From Vibrio syngnathi (GTDB lineage: Bacteria > Pseudomonadota > Gammaproteobacteria > Enterobacterales > Vibrionaceae): a DNA stretch of 64,000 bases. Below are positions 36,532-46,718 of this stretch, one piece after another. Position 1 is the stretch's first letter; every line of letters starts with the position of its first letter. Where the stretch lies: NCBI RefSeq assembly GCF_002119525.1, contig NZ_CP017917.1, positions 248,001 to 312,000 of the forward strand. Direction: 5' to 3'. A model generated the notes under the pieces. That model did no database searches, was not told where the DNA came from, and was given only the letters and a program-made list of their open reading frames with translations. The position numbers and the translations under genes are program-made.

Positions 36532-37689
36532 TCAATACCCCGTAAGCTCCATATAACCCGTACCGGAGTGTGTTCCTTCAATTGAGATAGGCCCCTCCCA
36601 ATAGGGAACCGACAGCGGCATTTTGGCATTTGGATTAAGCGCTGAAGCAGTCAGTTCTATTTGCTGGCTTGGAATCGAAATTTGCCACTTTGTTGGGTAG
36701 TCACGCCCATCGATTTCAGTTTGCCTGATGGCGGTTAAGTTGATGCCTTGTTGCTTAATTGCGAGGCCGGAGCCATCTTGATTCATCAACCTCGCATGGG
36801 AATAACTAGCTTTGCCTGATGTTGAGTTTCGAAGCTGAAATACCACCAAACTGGTTTCATCACTCAGCCTTAACGCAAACCAATCCCAGCCTTGTTGTGA
36901 GTCGAGTAAAAACTGCGAGCTCCATTCTCTGTCTATCCAACCTGTACCGGAAACCTGATGGGTGACGCCATCAATAGTTACCTCGCCTGATATATCGATG
37001 AATGGCTGGCTGTAGTAATAGGAAGCCACTTTACTATCGCTACTTTTAGTGCTGTAGCCTTGCTCACCTTGTTTTTGATAAGGCGCGTTACTGGTGAGCG
37101 ATAGCGAGTAGCCAAACTGATCGGAATTAGCGTTCAAGGTTGCGGGGAATAGGTCATCGCTTGAAGAGTTCCATTGCCAGTCGTCAAGATAAACACGAAA
37201 CGGCGAATCGCTAACACCCGCAAGTTCAGCTTGGTCACGTGACCATTTTTCATCGGCGTAGTGTTTGTCTTTCGTGGTTACGGCGCTGTGTGCCATGTAG
37301 ATTTGCTGACTTTGCCACGTCGTTTGCTTAGCGCTATTCGAACTGTCCTTTGGTGCAGCCGCGAAGCGGAATTGTGTCCATTGTACGCCTAGCGCATTGC
37401 CGTCTTCATCAATGAGGTTGGCGGTTAAGTACCACCATTCATGACGAAAATCAGGGTGTGCTTGATGGTCGGCAGGGAAGGTGATCTCGACGCCTTTTAC
37501 TACTGGTGTGAATTGCTCAGTCTCTTTTTGTGTTTCATTCTCGGCTTGTGTTCCAGTGCCGAGTATCGAACCCATATTTTGAGCTGACTGTTTTGTTGAT
37601 AGTTTTGTTGAGTGCTGTCTAGGCTCGTCGCATCCTAAAAGGAGCAAGATGCCAATTGTGAGAACGAAAACTTTTATTGGTCGATTCAT
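36532..37689 (-). CDS. AttH/CrtC-like (lipocalin-type) lipoprotein of an ABC exporter
   Basis: The 385-residue protein starts at the ATG at 37689 (GAGG seven bases upstream; the GTG just before is less well spaced). It has a clear lipobox, GILLLLGC, with Cys at about residue 20. The mature part carries the carotenoid 1,2-hydratase/AttH signatures FPADHQAHPDFRHEWWYLTANL, QWTQFRFA, VSGTGWIDREWSSQFL and GWDWFALRL. Despite the enzyme name, such proteins beside FtsX-like permeases are envelope lipid-binding accessories of unknown substrate. Its ATG overlaps the permease stop (TGATG), so the two are coupled. Confidence 0.87.
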   Translation of the reverse strand: MNRPIKVFVLTIGILLLLGCDEPRQHSTKLSTKQSAQNMGSILGTGTQAENETQKETEQFTPVVKGVEITFPADHQAHPDFRHEWWYLTANLIDEDGNALGVQWTQFRFAAAPKDSSNSAKQTTWQSQQIYMAHSAVTTKDKHYADEKWSRDQAELAGVSDSPFRVYLDDWQWNSSSDDLFPATLNANSDQFGYSLSLTSNAPYQKQGEQGYSTKSSDSKVASYYYSQPFIDISGEVTIDGVTHQVSGTGWIDREWSSQFLLDSQQGWDWFALRLSDETSLVVFQLRNSTSGKASYSHARLMNQDGSGLAIKQQGINLTAIRQTEIDGRDYPTKWQISIPSQQIELTASALNPNAKMPLSVPYWEGPISIEGTHSGTGYMELTGY

Positions 37690-40211
37690 CACAACACCTC
37701 ACTTTGCAAACTGGATACCACGGGTTTACTGACCAAACGCCACAGTGGAATCAAGGTCGCAAACACAGCCACTAAAATGGTGATGGCTGCGATGCCGAGT
37801 GCATCACTCCAATTCCATGCATAATTTAAACTCCAACCAAAGGCGCGCAGGGTAACGATGTCCGTCAACACATAACCGACCATAGCGCCGAGTGGTAAGG
37901 CGATAACCAGAGTGAAGGTGACCAGAACTACGATTTGCCCGATCACCATCGCCATCAATTTTTGCTGGCTAACGCCGAGCGCATACAACCTTGCAATAGC
38001 GGCTTTGCGTGCATCGAGTAACATGAAACAGGCGCAGAACAACCCAATCACCGCCACCATTAAAGTGACGCCATTAAGCGCCCGAGTGATGGCAAAGGTT
38101 TGTGAGAAGATATCTAAAGCGATCGATTTGATCTGTGCTTGATCGTAAAGCTGACTTGGGTGCAGGTTCAGTTTCTGGCGCAGTTGTTCGTACACCACTT
38201 GTGGGTCGCCAGATACTTTGATTCCCAAGCTGGTGGGCAAGTCAGTAAATCCGCTTTCGAGCCATAAATTAGGTGCAAGTAACACTTCGCCATTGGGTGA
38301 GCCGTAATCATGAAAAATCGCGCCGACGATGAGTGTTTTGTCTTGGATCGCATCAAGTTCAAGTTTGCTATTCAATGATAATCTGAGCTTGATCGCGGTA
38401 GGCTCGCTGATCGCCACGAATTCACCTTGGTAAAAGCGCGTCCAGAAGTCATCAACGCGGGATTGGAACACCATGGTTTGCTCAAGTGTGTCTTTGTCTT
38501 TAGTGCCGAGCAAAGTCGGCAAGCCCTGCAAGTTATCATCGACGTAGTATTGCTTATAGACGGTTTCAACGTTCTCAAACTGTTCTAACGCACGTTCCAC
38601 ATTCGCGATTTCACCTTGGGCAGGGCTAACGTAAATATCGGCATGTAAGCGCTGTTCAAGCCATTGCTTTAACGTGGATTCAAAGCTGCCGACTAAGGTA
38701 TTCATTCCGATATTGGCGGTGACGGCGAGAAGCAACGCCATCATGGCAAGGGAGAGAGGGGAGATAAGTTCACGCAGCTCAGCGAACAGATATTGTATTA
38801 ACCCCGATTGGGTGCGTTTTTCGCTCCAGTTCGCTAGCACGCTGAGTGTTTTGGGCAAATACAAAGGAATCGACACCACTAACACTCCGAGCCATGCCAT
38901 GGTGAAGCGATGATGTTCGCTCATCCATAACCCTGCTAACGCGAGAATAGTTAATACTGACCCGATAACAAACAGCTGATTTTCGTTAGACGTTTCCGGC
39001 GCTTGATAGAAACCACCATGGGAGGAGAGTGGTTGTCGCACCCGCTGTTTAAAGTGCTGCCAACAAGCAATAAGCGTTGCGGCCAACGTGAGTAATAGTG
39101 CCTGAACTAACCATTGCCACTGCCATGTGCCGGGAAGCAGTGTTGCGCCGTAAAGTTGCTCGAGCGTGATTGCGACGGTTGGATGTAGCCAATGGCTGAG
39201 TTGAATACCGAGAATGAATCCAAGCGAAGCACCTAATGTGACTAAAAGAGTCAGCTCGACTAATAGAGCTGAAAACACGATGCTTGGCGTAACCCCAGCT
39301 TGCTGAATTTGTACTAACAGCCGATTTCGCTTGAGCAAACTGTACTTCACACCGTTGTAAGCGATGAACAGGCCAACCAAAAACGCCAACAAACTCATGG
39401 CGGTGAGATTGAGGTGAAAGCTGTCGGTAATAGATCCGAGATCTGTGCTTTGGTTGTTGGAAATCCATTGCCCTTGATCACCGATGAGGCTTTGCCATTT
39501 ATCCTGAGTATTGTTCTTAATATCAAAAACAGCGATATAGCTCAGTTGCCCTTGCTTGTTAAGCAGTTGCTGAGCGAATCCAATGTCCATCAACATTCGG
39601 CTACCTAACTGCCATTCATCTGGCAATACCACGACTTTTGTGAGCACTTCATCCAAAGTGAGCGTGTCTACTTCTCCCAAGTTCTGGTGTTGCGACTGGC
39701 TCATCATCACAATGGGTTCACCCGCTAAGAGTGGCGGCAAAGGTAAGGCATTGTCGAGCAGGGAAATGTTTGGCTCTATGGTTTGAGTATTGCTTCTTTC
39801 GTCGACGCGAGAGTGGCGAGTTCTTGAAGTGAGGGCGGCGATCAACTCACTGCCTTGAACTGACCAGCGTCGGCCTTGTTCGTCTCTTACTCGCCCTTCT
39901 ATAACGGGTAGCGCTGCGCTTAATCCACTTTGTCTTAAGTTGAAGTAGAGCGATTCCGGCAAATAGTTTTGCCCTGCTGGTGGAATGATAAGGTTTTGTG
40001 CTTGGGCGCTAAGTTGCTCGGTTGATTCTGCATAACTGCGCTTGGCATTGAGGTTGATGGCTTGCACTGCGACAAACAAGGTGACCGCTAACACAATGCC
40101 GATCAGAATCGCTGCGGCTTGCAGTGGCGATTGACGATAGTGCGCTGCGAATAGATTCAGAGTCAGTTTGGTATGGGTGAGCTGGTTCTGTGCGAAGCCA
40201 GTTTGCTTCAT
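37689..40211 (-). CDS. FtsX-like ABC transporter permease
   Basis: This 840-residue permease has an N-terminal helix (about residues 32-52 of the product), a large extracytoplasmic domain (about 55-250), helices with the FtsX pattern, a second extracytoplasmic domain (about 520-700) and a final FtsX core. The duplicated permease is typical of type VII ABC systems that move lipids or lipoproteins or transmit force rather than translocating solutes. The start at 40211 lies eight bases after the ATPase stop; the longer frame from a TTG at 40265 would overlap the ATPase by 46 bases. It forms an operon with the ATPase and the lipoprotein. Confidence 0.9.
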   Translation of the reverse strand: MKQTGFAQNQLTHTKLTLNLFAAHYRQSPLQAAAILIGIVLAVTLFVAVQAINLNAKRSYAESTEQLSAQAQNLIIPPAGQNYLPESLYFNLRQSGLSAALPVIEGRVRDEQGRRWSVQGSELIAALTSRTRHSRVDERSNTQTIEPNISLLDNALPLPPLLAGEPIVMMSQSQHQNLGEVDTLTLDEVLTKVVVLPDEWQLGSRMLMDIGFAQQLLNKQGQLSYIAVFDIKNNTQDKWQSLIGDQGQWISNNQSTDLGSITDSFHLNLTAMSLLAFLVGLFIAYNGVKYSLLKRNRLLVQIQQAGVTPSIVFSALLVELTLLVTLGASLGFILGIQLSHWLHPTVAITLEQLYGATLLPGTWQWQWLVQALLLTLAATLIACWQHFKQRVRQPLSSHGGFYQAPETSNENQLFVIGSVLTILALAGLWMSEHHRFTMAWLGVLVVSIPLYLPKTLSVLANWSEKRTQSGLIQYLFAELRELISPLSLAMMALLLAVTANIGMNTLVGSFESTLKQWLEQRLHADIYVSPAQGEIANVERALEQFENVETVYKQYYVDDNLQGLPTLLGTKDKDTLEQTMVFQSRVDDFWTRFYQGEFVAISEPTAIKLRLSLNSKLELDAIQDKTLIVGAIFHDYGSPNGEVLLAPNLWLESGFTDLPTSLGIKVSGDPQVVYEQLRQKLNLHPSQLYDQAQIKSIALDIFSQTFAITRALNGVTLMVAVIGLFCACFMLLDARKAAIARLYALGVSQQKLMAMVIGQIVVLVTFTLVIALPLGAMVGYVLTDIVTLRAFGWSLNYAWNWSDALGIAAITILVAVFATLIPLWRLVSKPVVSSLQSEVL

Positions 40212-40219
40212 TGGCTTAT

Positions 40220-40918
40220 TCACAACGCTGCTGCTCTTGGGGTTAGATCCGCGTTCCTTAAACAACCATCATCTAACACCAATTTTGTCTGCATAAAGCT
40301 GGCGCATTCTGGGCTGTGCGTAACCAAAAGCACCGCAGTGTTGCCTTGAGTGGTGATTTCACTCAGCAGCTTCATAACCTCTAACCCTGCTTTGTGGTCG
40401 AGGTTGCCTGTGGGCTCGTCGGCAAGCAATAGTTTGGGGTTGTGAGCTAAAGCACGTGCTATTGCGACTCGTTGTTGCTGACCGCCAGAGAGTGCGGATA
40501 CGTGTCTTTCGAGTAGCTCACTGATGCCCAATGCATCCACTAAATAATCGGACCAGTCGCTCCATTTCTGTTGATTTAAATGGAGCGGGAAGGCGATGTT
40601 TTGTTTTACGTTGAGTGGCGTTAACAAGTTGAACTGCTGAAAGATAACACCCAATTTTTGATGGCGGAATCGGCTCCACTGTGGGTCTTTCCAATCTAAT
40701 GTGTTCTCGCCATCGAGCCACAACGTTCCACCGGATAGAGGTTCAAACCCCGCAATGATATTCAGTAGAGTACTTTTCCCACTGCCACTCGCCCCTGTCA
40801 AAGCCACGCTTGCCCCTGTCGCCAAAGCGAAATCGATACCTTCCAATACGTGATGGGTATCTTTGCCATCAACAAAGCTTTTGCTGGCATGGGTGAGTGT
40901 GACAATTGGGCTTTCCAT
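40220..40918 (-). CDS. ABC transporter ATPase (LolD/MacB type)
   Basis: The 232-residue ATPase has Walker A GASGSGKST (about residues 34-42), Q-loop FQQFNLL, ABC signature LSGGQQQRVAIARAL and Walker B LLLADEPTGNLD, followed by LLVTHS. The D-E-P-T-G-N-L-D form and overall size match the LolD/MacB/FtsE group that partners FtsX-like permeases. The ATG at 40918 follows AAGGAGAGG; an upstream TTG frame is not needed. First gene of the three-gene operon with the permease and AttH/CrtC-like lipoprotein. Confidence 0.93.
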   Translation of the reverse strand: MESPIVTLTHASKSFVDGKDTHHVLEGIDFALATGASVALTGASGSGKSTLLNIIAGFEPLSGGTLWLDGENTLDWKDPQWSRFRHQKLGVIFQQFNLLTPLNVKQNIAFPLHLNQQKWSDWSDYLVDALGISELLERHVSALSGGQQQRVAIARALAHNPKLLLADEPTGNLDHKAGLEVMKLLSEITTQGNTAVLLVTHSPECASFMQTKLVLDDGCLRNADLTPRAAAL

Positions 40919-41371
40919 TTCCTCTCCTTTCCTTATAACCAAAACTAACCATCAAAAGGTGTCGTTACTTGTGGCTATTACCGAAGCGACAATCTCTATA
41001 AAACTGTAGACAAAAATTTGAAAAAGAAAGCGATTTACATCGAATTATTAATAACTTGTACTTTGATGAGAGCGAAATGGATCAGTATGAGGAATAATGC
41101 AGATGTTAGTGGGAATGTTTAAGCCATCAAAGATGTTTTCGAATTTATTGTTAGATGGTTCGTGACCATGTTTATGATCTTAGAGTAAAGACAATTTGCT
41201 CTAAATTTTCACGTAAGAATCCGCAATAACAACTTGTTGTCAACGTAATGAGATTAATTTATTCGCGATTGTGTGCTTACACCATTAATCGCTAATACAA
41301 GATGGCAGATTCTATGATTTTCGAATATTATAGGTCTAATATTGAGATAAATATCACATTTCGGTGCGTGC
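40919..41371. other. Divergent intergenic region, nothing recognised
   Basis: This 453-base A/T-rich spacer lies between the ABC operon and the binding-protein gene and should hold both promoters. No convincing operator, hairpin or small gene was seen. Confidence 0.5.
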
Positions 41372-42334
41372 ATGGTTAGTTGTCAGTCCATTTGTAAACA
41401 GTTCGTTTTACTGCTAACAGTAATTGTTTGTTCGCTTTTCACGGTATCCGCTAGTGCAGACACGAAAAGCACCTTGCGTGAAGAAACAATAATCATAGGG
41501 GTTATTAGCTCTAACCCAAAAAAAGCATTCAAACGTGCACAGCCTTTTGCTGATTACTTAGCTGAAAATCTATCTACCTATGGTATCAAAACAGGCCAAG
41601 TTGTTGTCGCCCGCGACTCTCATCAAATGGCTCGCTGGATAAAAAGCGGTCAGGTAGATCTGGTTTCTGAAACGGTGTTTGCAGCACAGGAATTAATGCA
41701 ATATTCGGGTGCTGAACTTTTAGCAAGACGATGGAAAAGCGGTGTGGCGGAATACCATTCAATCTTCTTTTCCAAACGCAATAATGGGGTAGACTCCCTA
41801 AGTGATCTACGTGGAAAAACGGTTGTTTTTGAGGATGTCGGTTCTACTAGTGCGTTTCTTGTCCCTGCGGCGATACTGCTTGGGCAAGGATATAAACTCT
41901 ATGAGTTAAGCTCCCCTAGAGAGCATCCACCGAAAGACGAGGTGGGTTATTTTTTTTCCGATGAGTATTCAAAGTCTGGCGGCGAATCCAATATGATGAG
42001 CTGGGTTCATCGTAACATTGTTGCGTCAGCTGCTTTTAGTCATCTCGACTGGGAGAAAGAAATTCCCGAGCAGGTCAAACAACAGTTACAGGTGATCCAT
42101 ACTTCTCCAGCCATCCCCCGCTCACTCGTACTGATACGCCCTGATCTCTCCTCCGAATTTAAGAAAAACATGCTCTTAGTATTACTTTCAGCCCATGAAA
42201 GTGAGGAAGGCAAACAGGCTTTGAATGTCTATAAAAAGACGAAAAAATTTGATGCTATCACACCAGAGATTTTAGAAAGCATTTCTTGGGCGGAAGCGCA
42301 AAAGCTATTGGTTGATGAATACATCTCCCGTTAA
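41372..42334 (+). CDS. PhnD-like periplasmic substrate-binding protein
   Basis: The 320-residue protein has a signal peptide (cleavage near SASA, residue 29) and a phosphonate/phosphite-type binding fold: IIIGVISSNPKKAFKRAQPFADYL near the start, then IKSGQVDLVSETVFAAQEL and LRGKTVVFEDVGSTSAFLVPAAIL, the family's ligand-pocket region with S-T-S. No permease or ATPase gene lies beside it. It is 18 bases before a membrane GGDEF-EAL gene, so it may act as the periplasmic sensing partner of that enzyme rather than in transport. The ribosome site is weak. Confidence 0.85.
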   Translation: MVSCQSICKQFVLLLTVIVCSLFTVSASADTKSTLREETIIIGVISSNPKKAFKRAQPFADYLAENLSTYGIKTGQVVVARDSHQMARWIKSGQVDLVSETVFAAQELMQYSGAELLARRWKSGVAEYHSIFFSKRNNGVDSLSDLRGKTVVFEDVGSTSAFLVPAAILLGQGYKLYELSSPREHPPKDEVGYFFSDEYSKSGGESNMMSWVHRNIVASAAFSHLDWEKEIPEQVKQQLQVIHTSPAIPRSLVLIRPDLSSEFKKNMLLVLLSAHESEEGKQALNVYKKTKKFDAITPEILESISWAEAQKLLVDEYISR

Positions 42335-42352
42335 CTAGAGAAGTCGTTGCTT

Positions 42353-44534
42353 ATGAAGTTAAAAGGTAAACTTGTACTCGGAAACATGCTTATGGTCGTT
42401 TTGACCATGGGTTGCCTTTCCTTGTCTCAGTGGCTGATATCTTCATACTATAGTGATGAAATTCTGGAAGAAACGGCAACGAATATTGCAGAGAACTTTA
42501 CTTCCCAAGCACAGAGTCAGGCAGAACAAACGGTTGAGTACCTCTCTGAAGCACTTTTTGATCCGATGTATTTTCATGATATCGATAATATTAACTCCAT
42601 TTTAGAGCCTGCCTTTGAAAATAAAGATGTCATATTCATAAAGGTTTTTGATGCTAATGGTTTGATAGTTCATACCGGAGAGGATGTAGTACTCGGTTAT
42701 GGCTCCAACTTGGATATGCCAAGGGTGCAAGAAAATGTCTTGAGTAAGCAAGAAAACTATACTGAAATCAATTCATCAGCACTGATTGTTGCGCGTCCAA
42801 TCACGATGAATAAAACTCGGCTAGGAGGCATAGTGATGAGCTATTCCTTAGAGGCCGTGAAAGGCGATATCGAGAAAAACAATACCATTATCAAGGATAT
42901 AACTGACTCGAGTAGAAGTTATAGCACGGTATTGAGCATAATATTGACAATGTTCATGTGTCTGGTCAGCCTACTCTTTTCCATGTTATTAGCTAAGACG
43001 ATGATTCGTCCGATTAATCAACTCCTACAACATTCGAAACGCATCAGTAAAGGGGTTTTCCTAGTATCAAACAACATCCAGCGCAGTGATGAACTCGGAG
43101 AGCTTGCTCTGGCGTTTGACAGGATGGATTCAAGCCTCAAGCAGCGGAATGAGGAAGTTGAGTTTTTAGCTTACAACGACCCTCTGACTAAGTTACCGAA
43201 TCGCTCTCAGTTTATTCAATGTCTTGAGCGATGTATTCATCGATGCAAACAGTCAAAAGAGGTCTTTGCGGTTTTCTTTATCGATTTGGACGAGTTTAAA
43301 CGTGTCAATGACAACCTTGGACATCAAGCTGGAGATGAGCTGTTAAGTGAAGTGGCTCAGACATTAACTAACTCGCTAAAAAAAATGGGGCAAATGACTA
43401 CAAAGGAAGAGCCTCAATGCATGATTGCAAGAGTTGGGGGGGGATGAGTTTTTACTTCGCTTATCAGGAATTAAGACAAAGGATACAGTATCTAAGTTTG
43501 CCTCTGATATTGTGCACTCTCTAAAACAGCCGATTTACCTCAGTTCCGTAGGTGAATCGGTAGTGGTCGGAGCGAGTGTTGGCGTTGCTTTATATCCAGA
43601 CTCGGGAAACACTTCTGAAGACTTGGTGAAAAGTGCGGACATGGCAATGTACAGCGCCAAAGAGAACGGTAAAGGTAGGTACTGTTTCTTCAACCAAGAA
43701 ATCGAACAGAAGATACTAGCAAGGGGAGTCATAGAAAAGGAGCTTAGAGCCGCTATCGATGATTTCTCTCAGTTTAGGCTCTTATATCAACCAAAGTTTG
43801 ACCTGAAAACAGGGCATGTCGTTGGAGTTGAAGCCCTTATACGTTGGCACCATCCTACAAAAGGCAATATTTCTCCTATTGAGTTCATTCCTATCGCTGA
43901 AGCCACGGATATTATTCATACACTTGGTGATTGGATAGTAATGCAAGCCTGCAAAGATATTCAGGAGTGGGATTTTAGACATCACCTTCCTCCCGAATTT
44001 TATGTTGCGATAAACCTGTCTCCAAAGCAGCTCTATGGCAATAAAGCACTCCGAACATTCCAATATCAAACACAAAAACATCAAGTTGAAGTAACAAGGT
44101 TACATATAGAAGTAACCGAAACGGCCCTAATGTTTGATAAGGTAAGCGCAAAGAAAACGTTGGATGACCTTAGGAGTATGGGGATCAAAGTCTGGTTAGA
44201 TGATTTTGGCACCGGATACTCTTCACTAGGGTTCTTACGAGAGTTCAACATTGATGGTTTGAAAATTGATCGAAGCTTTGTCAGTGATATTGAGTGCGAT
44301 ATGAATGACCGTGCTCTATGTGCGGCAGTTGTTTCAATGGCTCACCAGCTAGGTATTAAGGTCGTTGCTGAAGGAATTGAAACAACTGTCCAGTCAAACT
44401 TCTTAGCGCAATCGCACTGTGATTACGGACAAGGTTATCTCTTAGCCAAACCTATGTGTGCGGAAACGTTGTCGAAAAAACTTGAAACAGGGTTGAGCAA
44501 ACCTAAACATACAAACGTTATTTATCTGAAGTAA
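42353..44534 (+). pseudogene. Membrane GGDEF-EAL protein broken by a G8 tract at the GGDEF codons
   Basis: Two overlapping frames (to 43447, and from about 43425 to 44534) are parts of one gene. There are eight G at 43436-43443 where seven would read A-R-V-G-G-D-E-F-L-L. Removing one G gives a 726-residue protein: membrane helix (about residues 8-28), periplasmic sensor, second helix (about 192-214), HAMP, GGDEF (about 270-430) and EAL (about 455-715). The EAL domain looks active: EALIRW and DDFGTGYSSL are present, with KIDRSFV. No RxxD inhibitory site is seen before GGDEF. As written, the first frame ends RVGGG-stop. This is a phase-variable tract, a genuine mutation or a sequencing error. 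ATG 42353 is preferred over TTG 42347. Confidence 0.88.
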
Positions 44535-44618
44535 TTACGTCTTTTTAAACTCCCCCGTTTAACGCAGTGTTAGGAGAGTTACCTAACACGAGCGCAAGTT
44601 ATCGCGATCAACGATGTA

Positions 44619-45605
44619 CTAAGGAAGCAATATGATCTTGCCATCTAATCGTGTGGTTTTCGATTCAATGAGATCAATCGCGGTTTGCACTTCATCGAAC
44701 GGCAGATAGCGGTCAACGTCGAGCTGAATATCGTTTGTGATGAAGTGATCTAGCATGCTTGTGAATTTATCACGGCGAACATCTTTGCCTTCAGCCTCTT
44801 CCCAATAACGTAAGAAGAAGGTGCTAAAATCGATGCCTTGGCTCTTCGCCTGCTCAAAAAAACGTGGCTCGTAAAAATCCAGTGACAGCGTGCCATAGTT
44901 GATAAAACGCCCATTGTCGCTAAGGGTGTGAACAAGATCGGTTCCGGGTGAGCCGCCAATCGCATCAAAGGCAACGGTCGGCATAGGCAAGCCTAACGCC
45001 TTAATTTGAGAAACTAAATCATCATTTGCATCTAACACCCAACTTGAAATGGTCGGGTATTGTTTCGGTTGTGATGTAACGACAATGATTTTGAAGCCGA
45101 GTGATTCTGATAATTGAGAGAAGATTTTACCGATGGCTGAACTGCCCGCGTTGATGATCAACACATCTTCTTGGGTCAGCTTAGCTACTTCTGTCGTCAA
45201 CACCCATGCGGTTAGCGCATTAATGTACAACTGGCAGGCGTAGCCATTTTCTAGGTGCTGAGGAATTTGGAACAGGTCACCTGGTGATACATCGACATAG
45301 TTTTGCCATGTTCCACTGGTTGCTACGAGCACTCGCTGATTCATTGCAAACTCAGCATGGCTGGACTCTACAACCCTTCCGACCGCTTCAAACCCCGGAA
45401 CTCTCGGCGGCTGGTGGCTGTGCTTGTACTGCCCAACACCATAAATCGACAACAGATCACTAGGATTGATGTTGGTCGCCTCAACTCTTACTCGAACCTT
45501 ATCCTTATCTAGCGTCCCTAAAGTGACATGTTCTAGCTTGAGAGACTCCTTCGGCTGACCGAAGCGGAACTGGCTAATTCGGGTATTTTGCTTAGTGTCA
45601 GTCAT
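44619..45605 (-). CDS. Zinc-independent MDR oxidoreductase (quinone/enoyl reductase-like)
   Basis: The 328-residue medium-chain dehydrogenase/reductase shows an N-terminal GroES-like domain with the V-E-A-T-N-I-N-P-S-D-L-L and PPRVPGFEAVGRVVES motifs, then a Rossmann domain (LIINAGSSAIGKIFSQLSESLGFKIIVVTSQ). The N-x-N-P-S-D-L signature points to the 2-enoyl thioester reductase/quinone oxidoreductase branch, which uses NADPH and lacks zinc. The substrate is unknown. It follows the PhyH-type dioxygenase gene by 20 bases on the same strand, so the two probably act on a common compound. Confidence 0.85.
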   Translation of the reverse strand: MTDTKQNTRISQFRFGQPKESLKLEHVTLGTLDKDKVRVRVEATNINPSDLLSIYGVGQYKHSHQPPRVPGFEAVGRVVESSHAEFAMNQRVLVATSGTWQNYVDVSPGDLFQIPQHLENGYACQLYINALTAWVLTTEVAKLTQEDVLIINAGSSAIGKIFSQLSESLGFKIIVVTSQPKQYPTISSWVLDANDDLVSQIKALGLPMPTVAFDAIGGSPGTDLVHTLSDNGRFINYGTLSLDFYEPRFFEQAKSQGIDFSTFFLRYWEEAEGKDVRRDKFTSMLDHFITNDIQLDVDRYLPFDEVQTAIDLIESKTTRLDGKIILLP

Positions 45606-45625
45606 GGTTCAGGCACCTTTGTGGT

Positions 45626-46414
45626 TTATGAGCACAGCATCGACTTTAAGTGTAGCGTGTTCATAAACAGTCTTGGGTCGGAAATGTTGTTCAACATTGA
45701 TGGAGTTGGTAAGCAATCGTCATCGACGTAGTCGACATAATCGGCCGCAGAATCAAAGATCAAAATATCCAATGCCAAACGATCCAATCCGTATCTACCT
45801 CGATGGATCATATCCGCTGAAAACACCAATAAGTCGCCCGCTTCTAACGGTATCTGCTTGCCACCAGAGATATCATCGCTGCTCACTTTACCATTTTCTT
45901 CTTGGCGAACGTTGTATTCTTCTTCATTGTCCCAGCGTTTGTGTGTTCCGGGGATAAGCTCCATCCCGGGTTCATCAAATATAGGTACACGGAGGTGCAA
46001 TACTTGAGTTTCCATGATGACTTTCATCTGGTCATCAATGTCATAGTCGTATTGACAGTCGCGATGCCAGAAGTCTTTTTGTTGCGGGTTCACTGGGTTG
46101 AAAAACAGCTGCGTGTTCATGAAGGCAGGTTTGTTCGGTATCACCGCATCGACCACTTCCATCACTTTTTTTGAGCTGATGAAGTCAAACAGTACGCTTC
46201 TATCGTCGGCGGGTAGATACTCGCTTCCGGTAATCAAAGATGAGTTAAATGCCTCTTCTTGATAGAACTCTTCGTTGTCTGCTTTCCATGATTCATGGAA
46301 TTTCAGCACGACTTTTCTAAGTGATGCAATTTGAGCTTCATCGAAATAATTTCTGATAACAAAGTAACCATGTTCGTCGTAACGGTCACTTAATTGTTGG
46401 CTGTTTTCTACCAC
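45626..46414 (-). CDS. Phytanoyl-CoA dioxygenase (PhyH) family protein
   Basis: The 262-residue Fe(II)/2-oxoglutarate dioxygenase contains the facial-triad start FWHRDCQYDYD (His and Asp about residues 117-119) and the distal histidine in LLVFSADMIHRGRYGLDRLALDIL, whose Arg may bind 2-oxoglutarate. The N-terminus YFVIRNYFDEAQIASLRKVV is typical of PhyH proteins. The family hydroxylates diverse small molecules or CoA esters. First gene of a two-gene operon with the MDR reductase; the divergent neighbour is a diguanylate cyclase. Confidence 0.87.
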   Translation of the reverse strand: MVENSQQLSDRYDEHGYFVIRNYFDEAQIASLRKVVLKFHESWKADNEEFYQEEAFNSSLITGSEYLPADDRSVLFDFISSKKVMEVVDAVIPNKPAFMNTQLFFNPVNPQQKDFWHRDCQYDYDIDDQMKVIMETQVLHLRVPIFDEPGMELIPGTHKRWDNEEEYNVRQEENGKVSSDDISGGKQIPLEAGDLLVFSADMIHRGRYGLDRLALDILIFDSAADYVDYVDDDCLPTPSMLNNISDPRLFMNTLHLKSMLCS

Positions 46415-46718
46415 TGACTACCTTCGTTCATTCTTTACTGTGTAATAACCACAGGTTTAATAGGCGCATAATGCCAGACAGTCGTCATTCAACCAAGTAA
46501 CGAGTGCAGAAGCCTGTAGATTCAGTGATGCTATGAAGCTATATGGGGACGAGTTTTACATGCCTATCCATATCATGAACTCATGCGATACAGATCTCCT
46601 TATATGTGACACATCCCCTATTTTACAAAGTGTAATGATTCATATGATGAATATTTTTATGGTTTGGATGATTATTGACCATGTTGTGATTTAATTGACT
46701 TAGGGAAGAGAGTAAATC

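Noticed and set aside
43425..44534. Second half of the GGDEF-EAL gene as a separate protein
   Set aside because: Its frame begins within the GGDEF motif with only a TTG and no ribosome site; a single-base change joins it to the upstream half.
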